A DNA stretch of 64,000 nt from Chryseobacterium gambrini (GTDB lineage Bacteria > Bacteroidota > Bacteroidia > Flavobacteriales > Weeksellaceae): contig NZ_FTOV01000018.1 of assembly GCF_900156825.1 (NCBI RefSeq), forward strand, positions 1-64,000, read 5' to 3'. The notes beneath the pieces were generated by a model. It ran no database searches. It was not told the DNA's origin and worked only from the letters and a program-made list of their open reading frames with translations. Shown piece by piece: positions 1 to 9,420 of this stretch. Numbering within the stretch: the first letter of the stretch is position 1; each line of letters opens with the position of its first letter. The position numbers were made by a program, and so were the translations under genes.

Positions 1-436
1 TTTTCCTGTTCTTTTATTTTAAACACTTGTTTACGAAAATCTAAACTATAACTCATACAGCTAAGATAAGACTTTTTATAATGAGTCCGCTATATTAATA
101 CATGAAAATCCCTTATTTATTTTTCCATTCATGACGGAAGATGTTTGCATTCCATAGAAAGACTATCCTTAGAGCATCTGTCGAAATTCTACGGATTGAT
201 TGATTCTTATTTCTACACAGATTCTGCTCTTAAAGAAGCAACATTCTTTTTACTTTAAACAATTTTACTCTTAAGTTTTTTAGGCAATAATCTGTTTAAA
301 AGCTAATTCTCCCAATATAATATCGCTTACAAATTCATTCCGAACTATAAATGGATGCTATTTACTTATTCATGATTTCCAGCAATTTACAAAAATAGCT
401 TTGCGCATAAATTCCTTTTAAGAAATATGATCTTTT
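1..436. other. Intergenic left edge, no gene seen
   Basis: No convincing coding frame lies in this AT-rich stretch downstream of galT. Positions of about 170-240 contain a decayed copy of the family B repeat seen elsewhere in the window: the string TTTCTACACAGAT is shared with the copy at 14371-14396. Nothing else is recognised. Confidence 0.5.
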
Positions 437-1507
437 TTAATCAAAATTTTTATTGTTCTTCGTACAGGAAAGACTTTTTAATATCTCTGCACTTTGCTCC
501 GGTGTGATATCACGCTGAGCTTCGGCGAGCATTTCATAACCGACCATAAATTTTTTCACTTCTGCACTTCTCAGCAAAGGCGGATAAAAATGCATATGAA
601 AATGCCACTCCGGATGAGATTCTCCGTCGGTTGGCGATTGATGAATTCCCGCTGAATAAGGAAAGGAAACATTAAAAAGGCGATCGTATTTCGTCGTTAG
701 ATCTTTTAAAATTGATGCTAAAGATAATTTTTCGTTTTCGGAAAACTCAAGTAAATTTTCAGTTTTTCTTTTGCTTACAATCATCGTTTCGTAAGGCCAT
801 ATTGCCCAGAACGGAACTAATGCAGCAAAATCTTCATTTTCTAAAATGACTCTTTCATCGGCTTCCAACTCTTTTTTTACATAATCTTCTAAAAGAGAAG
901 CACCGTTTTTTTCAAAATATCTTTTAAGATTTTCCTGCGTTTTTAATACAATAGAAGGAATTGAAGACTGTGCCCAGATCTGACCATGCGGATGCGGATT
1001 GCTGCAACCCATCACCTGACCTTTATTTTCAAAAATCTGAACGTGATTGATGTAATCGAGATTTCCCAGTTCCTCATACTGTTTCTGCCACACATCAACA
1101 ACAGTTTTAATGTCATTAACTTCCATATCGGGCAACGTAAGACTATGATTTTCCGAAAAGCAGATAACCCGGTTAATACCTCGTTCAGGTTTTAATAAAA
1201 AGAAATCTGAAGTTTCACCAGAAAATTCAACATCATCTTTCATTAAGGAACCAAAATCATTATCAAAAACATAAACTCCCTGATAATCCGGATTTTTTTC
1301 CCCATTAATCCGAATGTTTCCCGAGCATAAATAACAATTCGGATCATGAGACGGAAGCTGTTCCCATGACGTTTTTTCGGTCTGTCCCTGCCAAGGTCGG
1401 TTCGCTCTTTGCGGAGAAACCAGAATCCATTCATCCAAAAGCGGATTGTATCTTCTGTGAGGATGATTTTTTTGATTAAATGATGATTTCATTTCTCTGG
1501 TATTCAT
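437..1507 (-). CDS. galT: Galactose-1-phosphate uridylyltransferase
   Basis: Transfers UMP from UDP-glucose to galactose-1-phosphate in the cytoplasmic Leloir pathway. At 356 residues it has the usual family length. The zinc-ligand pair C58-x2-C61 (CYLC) and the active-site HPHGQIW motif (residues 172-178, nucleophilic His in HPH) are intact, as is the C-terminal HPEWHFHMHFYPP block near 298. Its start lies inside the 3' end of galK (32-nt overlap), which points to translational coupling. It is the last gene of the leftward series. No galE is present in the window, so the UDP-galactose epimerase must be encoded elsewhere. Confidence 0.96.
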   Translation of the reverse strand: MNTREMKSSFNQKNHPHRRYNPLLDEWILVSPQRANRPWQGQTEKTSWEQLPSHDPNCYLCSGNIRINGEKNPDYQGVYVFDNDFGSLMKDDVEFSGETSDFFLLKPERGINRVICFSENHSLTLPDMEVNDIKTVVDVWQKQYEELGNLDYINHVQIFENKGQVMGCSNPHPHGQIWAQSSIPSIVLKTQENLKRYFEKNGASLLEDYVKKELEADERVILENEDFAALVPFWAIWPYETMIVSKRKTENLLEFSENEKLSLASILKDLTTKYDRLFNVSFPYSAGIHQSPTDGESHPEWHFHMHFYPPLLRSAEVKKFMVGYEMLAEAQRDITPEQSAEILKSLSCTKNNKNFD

Positions 1508-2672
1508 TAATTCCGTCCGATATTTTTACTTTGTAAATTTTCATCTCGATATTGTACGCCTCTTTATATTGAACAGTGATATTTTCAATAACCTGATTTA
1601 CATTTTCATCTTTAATAAGATTGATGCTGCAGCCGCCAAAACCGCCTCCCATAATTCTTGCGCCTAAAACGCCTTCTTCTTTCAACGTTTGTTCAACCAT
1701 AAAGTCGAGTTCATCACAGCTTACTTCAAATTCAGTCGAAAGTCCGGAGTGGGTTTCGTTCAAAAGCTGTCCAAGATATTCTATATTGCCTTCTGACAAA
1801 GCTTTTGCTGCTTTTTTCACCCTTTTAATTTCCTTGAGAAGATAAAAGCATCTTCTGTAGGAAATCTCCCCCATTTCTTCTCTTGCCTCATTCAGCATTT
1901 CAAAACTGAAATCTCTGAATTTCTGTACTTCAGGAAATTTTTCACCCAAGATTTTTTTACCGTTGTCAACATCTCTTCTTCTGTCATTGTAGCCGGAAGT
2001 AAGATGGGTATGTTTTACACAACTGTCGAAAAGAACCAGACTGCAACCTTCCATATTGGCTTCAAAATACTGATGTTCCAGAGAGTTACAATCCAGCATC
2101 ATCACCTGATGCTCTTTTCCGAAGACTGACGAAAACTGATCCATAATTCCGCATTTTACCCCTACAAAGGTATATTCAGATTGCTGACCAATGACCGCTA
2201 TTTCTTTTTTATTTAAATTTAAATCGAAAATTTCGTTGAGAAGATAAGCAAATCCACATTCTAAAGCTGCTGAAGAAGATAAGCCTGAACCCATCGGAAT
2301 CGTACTGCTAAAAGCAATCTGTAATCCTCCGACTTCTTTTCCAGATTCCTGAATGACATTGAAAACACCCAACAGATAATTCACCCAGGTTTGCGAAACC
2401 GGAAACTGCTTTTTATGAATGTCAAAACTGAAAGAATCATTAAAATCCTTCGCAAAAAAAGAAATTTCGGCATCCTCTGTTTTTTTTACAGCAAAACAAA
2501 TGTACTTATCAATAGCTGCAGGAAGAACGAAGCCGTCGCTGTAATCTACGTGTTCTCCAATGATATTGATTCGTCCCGGCGCGAGAAAAATTCTTTCAGG
2601 TTCTGACTGAAAAAATGCCCGAAATGCGTCTTTTGTGTGATTGATTAAATTATCCTGCATACCTGACTGCAA
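1476..2672 (-). CDS. galK: Galactokinase
   Basis: ATP-dependent galactokinase of the GHMP kinase superfamily (398 residues). The galactokinase signature GRINIIGEHVDY is at about residues 33-44, the Gly/Ser-rich ATP loop PMGSGLSSSAA at 126-136, and the C-terminal GHMP motif MGGGFGGCS near 345. The tail reads through into galT, overlapping it by 32 nt. A second Met at residue 5 is an equally good start. Galactose catabolism next to pentose genes fits a polymer with galactose side chains; the GH97 at 37.4 kb has features of a retaining alpha-galactosidase and could supply the substrate (inference). Confidence 0.96.
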   Translation of the reverse strand: MQSGMQDNLINHTKDAFRAFFQSEPERIFLAPGRINIIGEHVDYSDGFVLPAAIDKYICFAVKKTEDAEISFFAKDFNDSFSFDIHKKQFPVSQTWVNYLLGVFNVIQESGKEVGGLQIAFSSTIPMGSGLSSSAALECGFAYLLNEIFDLNLNKKEIAVIGQQSEYTFVGVKCGIMDQFSSVFGKEHQVMMLDCNSLEHQYFEANMEGCSLVLFDSCVKHTHLTSGYNDRRRDVDNGKKILGEKFPEVQKFRDFSFEMLNEAREEMGEISYRRCFYLLKEIKRVKKAAKALSEGNIEYLGQLLNETHSGLSTEFEVSCDELDFMVEQTLKEEGVLGARIMGGGFGGCSINLIKDENVNQVIENITVQYKEAYNIEMKIYKVKISDGINEYQRNEIII

Positions 2673-2772
2673 TTTATGATTTTAAATTTTTTTGTCGCGA
2701 ATTCACGAATAAAATTTGTCTTTTTCTCTAAAAAATCGTGAGTTGTGCCAAAAATTTAAATCAAGCAATTGT

Positions 2773-3726
2773 CTATTTTCTCTTCATTACTTTTTTCACC
2801 GCTTTAACAATATCATTGGCAGTTAATCCGTATTTTTCCATCAGCTGATCCGGTGTTCCGCTTTCCCCGAAGCTGTCGTTTACAGCAACATATTCCTGAG
2901 GAGCAAGGTATTCTGTAATCAAGAGCTGAGCGACACTGTCTCCCAATCCGCCTAATCTGTTGTGTTCTTCCGCAGTTACCACACAGCCCGTTTTTTTAAC
3001 GGAGTTAAGAATTGCTTCTGTATCTAATGGTTTAATGGTGTGAATGTTAATAATTTCAGCATCGATTCCCTGCTCTTCCAGAATTTCTCCGGCTTTAATG
3101 GCTTCCCAAACCAAATATCCTGTTGCAATGATGGTTACATCTTTTCCTTCATTCACCATCCATGCTTTTCCAATTTCAAATTTTTGATTTTCCTCCGTAA
3201 AAACCGGAATTACGGGACGTCCAAAACGCAGATAAACAGGACCTTCGTAATCTGCAATAGCAATGGTCGCCGCTTTCGTCTGGTTGTAATCGCAGGTATT
3301 GATCACCGTCATTCCCGGAAGCATTTTCATTAATCCGATATCTTCCAGAATCTGGTGGGTTGCACCGTCTTCACCTAACGTTAAACCGGCATGGGAAGCA
3401 CAAATCTTCACATTTTTTCCGGAGTAAGCCACCGACTGACGAATCTGATCGTACACTCTTCCTGTAGAAAAGTTGGCAAAAGTTCCCGTGAAAGGTATTT
3501 TTCCTTCCGTTGCAAGACCTGCTGCCATACCAATCATATTGGCTTCCGCGATTCCGATCTGGAAAAAACGCTCTGGAGCTTTTTCGATGAATTTTTCAAA
3601 TTTTAAAGAACCGATAAGGTCTGCGCAAAGCCCGACAACATTGGGATTTTTATCAGCCAGTTCTGCCATTCCTGCTCCGAAGCCGCTTCGGGTGTCTTTT
3701 TTCTCTGTGTAGGTATATTTTTTCAT
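2773..3726 (-). CDS. Transketolase C-terminal subunit
   Basis: Second half of a split transketolase (317 residues), carrying the pyrimidine-binding domain followed by the transketolase C-terminal domain. The catalytic Glu that activates thiamine pyrophosphate is in the IAEANMIGMAAG segment near residue 79. It needs the N-terminal subunit encoded at 4271-5116. The two halves are usually adjacent, but here 544 bp packed with repeats separates them. It interconverts pentose phosphates with C3-C7 sugar phosphates, the exit route for xylulose-5-phosphate made by AraBAD and XylAB. Confidence 0.94.
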   Translation of the reverse strand: MKKYTYTEKKDTRSGFGAGMAELADKNPNVVGLCADLIGSLKFEKFIEKAPERFFQIGIAEANMIGMAAGLATEGKIPFTGTFANFSTGRVYDQIRQSVAYSGKNVKICASHAGLTLGEDGATHQILEDIGLMKMLPGMTVINTCDYNQTKAATIAIADYEGPVYLRFGRPVIPVFTEENQKFEIGKAWMVNEGKDVTIIATGYLVWEAIKAGEILEEQGIDAEIINIHTIKPLDTEAILNSVKKTGCVVTAEEHNRLGGLGDSVAQLLITEYLAPQEYVAVNDSFGESGTPDQLMEKYGLTANDIVKAVKKVMKRK

Positions 3727-4270
3727 TTGTATATTAATTGTGGATATTTTTTTAACGCAAAAAGCGCAAAGATTTTTTCATCTTATTGAGGATATTTCCG
3801 GTCGCAAAGGCGCTTTGCTCAGCTAAAAGTGGATTTCTCAAGTAAATTTTATCCGATGTTTTTACAAAATATTTTTTTTGTGAATACTAAAAGCTTTACA
3901 GGTCACCTCTACGATGTTTTGTGATGCCGAATTATTTTGATCTATTATCACTTTGCTCCTACGGAGCATTTTTTATTCTAAAGCGTATTTAAATGGAGCC
4001 ACAGCGTGGCGAACTGTTTGTTAATAGAAAAATTAATTCTAGAGAATCCAGCTCCGTAGGAGCGACCTGTAATTTAACATCACAATAAATTCTATTGTTA
4101 TTTCCGAAAACTTTTTCTCTTTAATGCTTTGTTCGTTGATTGATTTGGAACGGCGAATCTCTCGCAGCCCGGCTTGAGTGGAGCTCTTTTTGCAAATTTC
4201 CGCGGTGGAAAAGCCTTGGAAATTTGCAAAAAAGCGGGAGCGGAAGACGGATAAAGCTGCCCAAATAATT
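3727..4270. repeat. Repeat-filled gap between the two transketolase halves
   Basis: Non-coding spacer with three stacked elements. Positions 3894-3970 hold a family B repeat (hairpin GCTCCTACGGAGC near its end), 3993-4075 hold an inverted B copy (GCTCCGTAGGAGC), and 4153-4264 hold a family C repeat. The C repeat ends directly at the stop codon of the upstream tktN gene. A short open frame on the minus strand here is only a translation of the repeats. Confidence 0.75.
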
Positions 4271-5116
4271 TTAATAATCACCCAAAGTTTCTTCGAGTTG
4301 ATCTAAAGCTTTTTCTAATTGTTCATCATTCGGTGCTTTTCCGTGCCAAGCGTGAGTTCCCATCATATAATCAACGCCGTAACCCATTTCTGTTTTCAGG
4401 AGAATACAAATCGGCTGCCCTTTTCCTGTCAAAGATTTGGCTTCGTCCAGAATTTTTAGAATCTCTTCCATATCGTTTCCGTTTTCCACTTCAAGAACTT
4501 TCCAGTCAAAAGCTTCAAACTTGGTTTTAAGATTTCCCAGAGAAAGTACTTTGGATGTGGGGCCGTCAATCTGCTGTCCGTTATAATCTACGGTGGCGAT
4601 GAGATTATCAACTCTGTTGTGAGAAGCATACATAATCGCTTCCCAGTTCTGCCCTTCCTGCAATTCGCCGTCGCCGTGAAGACTGAAAACCAAATTAGTA
4701 TCTTTATCTAATTTCTTTCCGACCGCATGACCGACTGCCACAGACAATCCCTGTCCAAGTGAGCCTGAAGCAATGCGAACTCCGGGAAGATGTTCGTGCG
4801 TAGTCGGATGTCCCTGCAATCTGGAATTCAGTTTTCTGAACGTTGCCAGCTCAGATTTGTCGAAATATCCTGAGTGTGCTAAAACACTGTAAAAAACAGG
4901 GGAAATATGACCGTTGGAAAGATAAAATACATCTTCGCCTTTTCCCGTCATATCAAATCCTTCTTTTCTTTTCATTGCATCGAAGTAGAGCGCTACAAGA
5001 AAATCTGTACATCCCAATGAACCTCCCGGATGTCCCGACTGGCAGGCGTGAACCATTCTTACAATATCTCTGCGAACCTGTGAAGCAATATTTTTTAATT
5101 TTTGAATATCGTGCAT
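4271..5116 (-). CDS. Transketolase N-terminal (TPP-binding) subunit
   Basis: First half of split transketolase (281 residues), containing the thiamine-pyrophosphate/Mg binding domain. The start of the TPP motif is GDGELQEG and the distal Asn is in VDYNGQQ. The HPGGSLGC segment near residue 29 is also typical. It pairs with the C-terminal subunit at 2773-3726. It lies 5 bp downstream of the transaldolase gene, so tal and this gene are surely co-transcribed. A family C repeat begins within about 6 nt of its stop codon. Confidence 0.94.
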   Translation of the reverse strand: MHDIQKLKNIASQVRRDIVRMVHACQSGHPGGSLGCTDFLVALYFDAMKRKEGFDMTGKGEDVFYLSNGHISPVFYSVLAHSGYFDKSELATFRKLNSRLQGHPTTHEHLPGVRIASGSLGQGLSVAVGHAVGKKLDKDTNLVFSLHGDGELQEGQNWEAIMYASHNRVDNLIATVDYNGQQIDGPTSKVLSLGNLKTKFEAFDWKVLEVENGNDMEEILKILDEAKSLTGKGQPICILLKTEMGYGVDYMMGTHAWHGKAPNDEQLEKALDQLEETLGDY

Positions 5117-5121
5117 ATTTT

Positions 5122-5775
5122 TTATTGCATTTTTTGTGAATCTTTAATGAACTGCTCCAGACCGGAATCCGTTAAAGGATGCTTTAGCAATGACAAAATC
5201 GGAGGCAAAGGACAGGTTACCACATCAGCACCGATCTTTGCACAGTTAATGATATGCATCGCGTGGCGAACAGAAGCTGCCAAAATTTCAGTTTCAAAAC
5301 CATAATTGTCGAAAATGGTTCTGATTTCCTGAATTAAATTAAGACCATCGGTGGAAACATCATCCAGTCTTCCTAAAAATGGAGAAACATAAGCTGCTCC
5401 TGCTTTTGCCGCTAAAAGTGCCTGTCCTGATGAGAAAATTAAGGTACAATTAGTTCTGATTCCTTTTTGGGAAAAATATTTGATCGCCTTGATTCCGTCT
5501 TTAATAATAGGAACTTTTACTACAATATTAGGGTGAATTCCCGCCAACTCCTCGCCTTCTTTGATTATTTCCTCATAGGTTGTGGAAAGAACTTCTGCCG
5601 AAATATCGCCGTCTACAATTTCACAAATCTCTTTGTAGTGCTGCAAAACAGCTTCTTTCCCGCTGATTCCTTCTTTCGCCATAAGAGACGGATTGGTGGT
5701 AACTCCATCAAGAATTCCCAAATCCTGCGCTTCTCTGATCTGCTCTAAATTGGCAGTATCGATAAAAAATTTCAT
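5122..5775 (-). CDS. tal: Transaldolase, FSA-like short type
   Basis: Short transaldolase/fructose-6-phosphate aldolase family protein of 217 residues. The N-terminal FIDTANLEQI and GVTTNPSL motifs are present, and the Schiff-base Lys is K87 in IVVKVPI. The motif YVSPFLGRLDD has Phe where fructose-6-phosphate aldolases have Tyr (E. coli FSA Tyr131); family knowledge links Phe here to transaldolase rather than aldolase activity. It forms an operon with tktN and supplies the non-oxidative pentose phosphate pathway for xylose and arabinose carbon. A candidate AraR-type operator lies about 200 bp upstream (5975-5993). Confidence 0.93.
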   Translation of the reverse strand: MKFFIDTANLEQIREAQDLGILDGVTTNPSLMAKEGISGKEAVLQHYKEICEIVDGDISAEVLSTTYEEIIKEGEELAGIHPNIVVKVPIIKDGIKAIKYFSQKGIRTNCTLIFSSGQALLAAKAGAAYVSPFLGRLDDVSTDGLNLIQEIRTIFDNYGFETEILAASVRHAMHIINCAKIGADVVTCPLPPILSLLKHPLTDSGLEQFIKDSQKMQ

Positions 5776-5974
5776 ATGTAGATTATTATTGATTATTTTT
5801 TGGTTAAATGTTTTATTTTTAGTTTTAGTTGTTTCATCATCAACAGTCAGTTTATCATTCTGTAGGAATCTAAATCTTTTTTTTCCTGTTGAGATTCTTA
5901 CGGAATGACAAACAAAACATTAAACGTCTGATTATTAACAAATAAGACATTCATTAAAGTTGAAACCATCAATT

Positions 5975-5993
5975 AAGTGTTAAATTCATACTT
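5975..5993. promoter_or_regulatory. Weak AraR-type palindrome upstream of tal
   Basis: AAGTGTTAAATTCATACTT has the same 19-bp, 8-3-8 layout and AAGT/ACTT ends as the stronger sites at 17272, 26679 and 31500, but the right arm deviates at two inner positions. No strict -7 element was found between it and tal. Confidence 0.35.
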
Positions 5994-6064
5994 AATTCAT
6001 AAAACAAACAACTACCTGTCTCAAAAAGATTTAGAAGTTATTTGTTTAAAATTAAATAGATTGA

Positions 6065-8095
6065 TCAATTGTGATGTCCCATATTGAGTTTGATCTTCTT
6101 TAGATCTTCAAGCTGATGGACAGGTTTTTCAATATCAGACGGAATAGGTCTTTTGGAATAGGTCTGAAAATAAAGCAAACAGGCATCTTTCCACCAAACT
6201 GCATCTTTTGCCTGAATTTTCAGTTTGTCCCGAATCTCTGAAAACCTTTGACTATCAATATAGGGCTGTATTTGATCCCAGATTTTCTGATAGTTTCTTA
6301 CATTCTGAACTCCCGAATCATATTTATAGCACAGCTCATCCCAAAGTGTTTTTCCGTCTTTCATTCTGTAATCCCACGGAACATGATGAAACCAGAGAAT
6401 CAGGTTTTCAGGTGTTGTTTTAATGTTACCATAGATTTCGTTAAGCGGCGGAAAATACTGGGAAACGGCATTGCTTCCCGTTTTTGTTCTGTCGAAACCG
6501 AGTCCTTCTGCATCAGCCTGATGATAATAAACCGGCGACCAGTCGGGTCTTCCCCCTTTGTAATCGCCCCACGGTTCCGGACCGTAATGATGTCCTCCGG
6601 CGAAGATATGATGAAGACCAAGCGGCATCATATAATCTACTGCAGTTTCACGGGAAGTCAACATTATTTTTTTAACCGGATCTACAAAGTTTTGCTGATC
6701 TGTAAAAGTCATTTTAATCCATTCATCTGCAATCTGTTCCGAAGTTAAATTGTGATTCCATGCCAAACGTCCGAACGCATACCAATTGGCTTGGGCAAAA
6801 TGATGTCCTGTCCAGTTTGTATCTTCTCCTATATTGGCAACTGCAGCAATGGCAGTAAGTTTTGCAGGTCTTAATGTTCCGTCTGTAATTTTAGCAATTG
6901 TGGAACCTTTTCCATCTGAAAAAGTATCGCTATCTAAAGTTTCTTTGAATAACGGTGCCAGAAAAACCAAATGATTTGCCTGTCCTAAATATTCCTGCGT
7001 AATCTGAAATTCAACCATTTCAGAAGTTTTTCTCAATGCTCCGAAAAGCGGGTTAAATGCTTCTCTCGGCTGAAAATCAATCGGTCCGTTTTTAATCTGA
7101 ATAATCACATTGTCTCTGAATTTTCCATCTAACGGAACAAATTCCAGATGAGCTTGTTTTGCACGGTCATCTTTGCTTGGACTGTACACAAATGCTCTCC
7201 ACATGACGATTCCGCCGTAGGGTTTCAGAACATCCGCCATCATATTCGCTCCGTCTGCATGTGTTCTTCCGTAATCCTGCGGTCCGGGTTGCCCTTCGGA
7301 ATTGGCTTTTACCAAAAATCCTCCAAAATCAGGGATCAATCTGTAAATTTCTGCGGCTTTATCTTTCCACCATTTCTGAACCTCCTGATTCAACGGATCG
7401 GAATTCTGCAGTCCTCCCAAAACTTTCGGTGAAGAAAAATTAACTGACAGATAAATCTTAATTCCATAAGGTCTGAAAATATCGGCTAACACTTTGACTT
7501 TTTTAAGATAATCTTCTCGAAGCATATTTGGTGAAGCATTCACATTGTTAAGAACCGTTGCATTGATCCCGATGGACGCATTGGCTCTTGCATATTCTTC
7601 GTACCTCGGGGAAATCTTACCTGGTAAATCTTCCCATTTCCAAAGTGAATGACCGGCATAACCACGCTCAATCGTTCCGTCCAAGTTGTCCCAGTGATTG
7701 AGAATTCTTATGTCGTAGGAAGGTTTTTCTTCTAATTTCAAATTAGAGAAATTAGTGTTTTGCTGCTGCAAATTTAAAAGATGATAGCTTCCGTACAGTA
7801 ATCCTAAATCTGTTTTTGCAAGAATGCTGATTTTTTTTGGAGTAGAAACTATTCTGTAACCGTCTTTAAAATTTTCCGGAAATTTATCAATCTTTAAATC
7901 AACAACCTGTCCTGCCCAATGTTGATTGAGTTCCTTTTTAGCGATTTCAATGGTAGGACTTTTACTGTTTGAATTCACAATATTTCTTGACTTGGGATTT
8001 ACCGGATATCTTAGCCACAACTGACTCCCGTCTTCAGCCAAAGCCATGAATGGAATGATGAGAAACAGTAATATATAGTTTCGGAAATGTTGCAT
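6065..8095 (-). CDS. aguA: GH67 alpha-glucuronidase
   Basis: Removes 4-O-methyl-glucuronic acid from the non-reducing terminal xylose of aldouronic acids (GH67 specificity). At 676 residues it is near the family length. A signal peptide (hydrophobic LLFLIIPFMALA at about residues 9-20) indicates export, probably to the periplasm. The general-acid Glu sits in KANSEGQPGPQ and the base region in LDGKFRDNV and KNGPIDFQPREAF. It acts on the products of GH10/GH30 xylanases. It complements the GH115 enzyme at 34.6 kb, which works on internal branches. The released uronate feeds exuT and the kdg/uxu genes at 45.8-52.3 kb. Confidence 0.95.
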   Translation of the reverse strand: MQHFRNYILLFLIIPFMALAEDGSQLWLRYPVNPKSRNIVNSNSKSPTIEIAKKELNQHWAGQVVDLKIDKFPENFKDGYRIVSTPKKISILAKTDLGLLYGSYHLLNLQQQNTNFSNLKLEEKPSYDIRILNHWDNLDGTIERGYAGHSLWKWEDLPGKISPRYEEYARANASIGINATVLNNVNASPNMLREDYLKKVKVLADIFRPYGIKIYLSVNFSSPKVLGGLQNSDPLNQEVQKWWKDKAAEIYRLIPDFGGFLVKANSEGQPGPQDYGRTHADGANMMADVLKPYGGIVMWRAFVYSPSKDDRAKQAHLEFVPLDGKFRDNVIIQIKNGPIDFQPREAFNPLFGALRKTSEMVEFQITQEYLGQANHLVFLAPLFKETLDSDTFSDGKGSTIAKITDGTLRPAKLTAIAAVANIGEDTNWTGHHFAQANWYAFGRLAWNHNLTSEQIADEWIKMTFTDQQNFVDPVKKIMLTSRETAVDYMMPLGLHHIFAGGHHYGPEPWGDYKGGRPDWSPVYYHQADAEGLGFDRTKTGSNAVSQYFPPLNEIYGNIKTTPENLILWFHHVPWDYRMKDGKTLWDELCYKYDSGVQNVRNYQKIWDQIQPYIDSQRFSEIRDKLKIQAKDAVWWKDACLLYFQTYSKRPIPSDIEKPVHQLEDLKKIKLNMGHHN

Positions 8096-8120
8096 TATTT
8101 TAAATTTTTGCTTTAAATTT

Positions 8121-8230
8121 CATAGGTTTTAACTACGGCTGTTGAGATTGAACCCTTCGGGTTCGGCTTATCTTCGATAATATTCCATAGGTTTCACCTA
8201 CGGCTACTTTTGTTGAACTCTTCGAGTTCT
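8121..8230. repeat. Family A repeat, tandem pair
   Basis: Two copies (about 8121-8165 and 8186-8230) of a roughly 45-bp element made of an AGGTTTCACCT-type hairpin followed by GAACCCTTCGGGTTC, itself a perfect 6-bp stem with a TTC loop. The second copy has compensated changes (GAACTCTTCGAGTTC), so the stem is preserved. It fills the gap between the GH43 and GH67 genes. Confidence 0.8.
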
Positions 8231-8263
8231 TTTAAGAAACAGACTTTGTCAAAGTTGTAGAAG

Positions 8264-9238
8264 TTACTGCTGGTCTTCCAGTCCTTCAATCGTTTTTATT
8301 TTTCCATTTACACCGTATTCCAATTCAACGACTTTCATGCTTCTCAGCCATGTTTTTCCGCCACTAGGAACAGAATCATGGAAGAACAGATACCATTTTC
8401 CTTCAAATTCTACAATGCTGTGATGAGTTGTCCATCCTACAACCGGGGTTAAAATTTCACCCTGAAAAGTGAACGGACCGTAAGGATTATCACCCACTGC
8501 ATAGCAAATCAAGTGCGTATCTCCTGTGGAATACGAAAAATAATATTTCCCGTTGTATTTATGTATCCATGATGCTTCGAAAAAACGATGTTTATCACCA
8601 TGAAGCAATGGGTTTCCGTTTTCGTCAATAATCACAACATCTTTTGGCTCTTCGCCAAATTCAAGCATATCATCGCTGAGCATTACCACTTTTGATGAAA
8701 TGGCAGGTTCATTATCGTTAGGAAGAATAGCAGATTCCAAGGCTTTATTGTTTCTGTAGCGTTGTAATTGTCCGCCCCAGATTCCTCCAAAATACATATA
8801 ATGTTTTCCTTCGTCTTCAAAAAGACAGGGATCTATGCTGTAACTTCCCATCATCGGATGTTTCTCCGGAATGAATGGTCCGTAAGGTTTATCGCTCACC
8901 GCAACGCCGATTCTGAAAATATCGTTTTTATCCTTTAAAGGAAAGTACATATAGTATTTGTCATTTTTAAAAGCCACATCGCAATCCCACAACTGTCTTC
9001 CCGACCATGGAATATCTTGTACGGAAAGAACAACACCGTGGTCTGTAACTTCTCCGTTTTCTACGTCATCAAGAGAAAAAACATGGTAATCATTCATATC
9101 GAAATGGTCGCCATTGTCATTTTCTTCGATGCCGCTTTCGCGGTCGTGAGAGGGATAAATGTATAATTTTCCTTCAAAAACGTGTACGGAAGGATCTGCC
9201 ATATAATCTTTCGGGAAAAGGTATTTTGCTTTGTTCAT
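8264..9238 (-). CDS. Cytoplasmic GH43 beta-xylosidase/arabinofuranosidase
   Basis: Five-bladed propeller GH43 glycosidase of 324 residues without a signal peptide, so predicted cytoplasmic. The base Asp is in MADPSVHVF near the N-terminus, the pKa-tuning Asp is in SYSIDPCLF, and the general-acid Glu is in FFEASWIHKY. No accessory beta-sandwich follows the catalytic domain. The neighbouring GPH-type symporter and xylanase suggest it finishes imported xylo-oligosaccharides inside the cell. Exact specificity (xylose or arabinose) cannot be told from sequence. Confidence 0.9.
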   Translation of the reverse strand: MNKAKYLFPKDYMADPSVHVFEGKLYIYPSHDRESGIEENDNGDHFDMNDYHVFSLDDVENGEVTDHGVVLSVQDIPWSGRQLWDCDVAFKNDKYYMYFPLKDKNDIFRIGVAVSDKPYGPFIPEKHPMMGSYSIDPCLFEDEGKHYMYFGGIWGGQLQRYRNNKALESAILPNDNEPAISSKVVMLSDDMLEFGEEPKDVVIIDENGNPLLHGDKHRFFEASWIHKYNGKYYFSYSTGDTHLICYAVGDNPYGPFTFQGEILTPVVGWTTHHSIVEFEGKWYLFFHDSVPSGGKTWLRSMKVVELEYGVNGKIKTIEGLEDQQ

Positions 9239-9277
9239 TTTATAGTTTAGATTTTTAGATGATAGATTTTATTTTTT

Positions 9278-9414
9278 AACCACAAAAGGCACAAAAGATT
9301 TTATTTCTTTTATTAAGTTTTCCAAAAGCTAAAAAAAGAATATGTCATAAACATTTCACTTTTTTGTTCTTTGGATAATTTTATTTCAATTTTTCCTTTG
9401 TGCCTTTTGTGGTT
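9278..9414. repeat. Inverted repeat bracketing the GH43-GH10 gap
   Basis: AACCACAAAAGGCACAAA at 9278-9295 recurs as an exact reverse complement at 9397-9414, giving 18-bp arms around about 100 bp. A near copy (one change) lies at 61520-61537. No U-run follows on the transcribed strand, so it is not a typical terminator. Confidence 0.7.
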
Positions 9415-9420
9415 TAATAA

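Noticed and set aside
4039..4281. 80-codon frame between the transketolase genes
   Set aside because: Entirely a translation of B and C repeats; similar peptides arise at 41882-42168.
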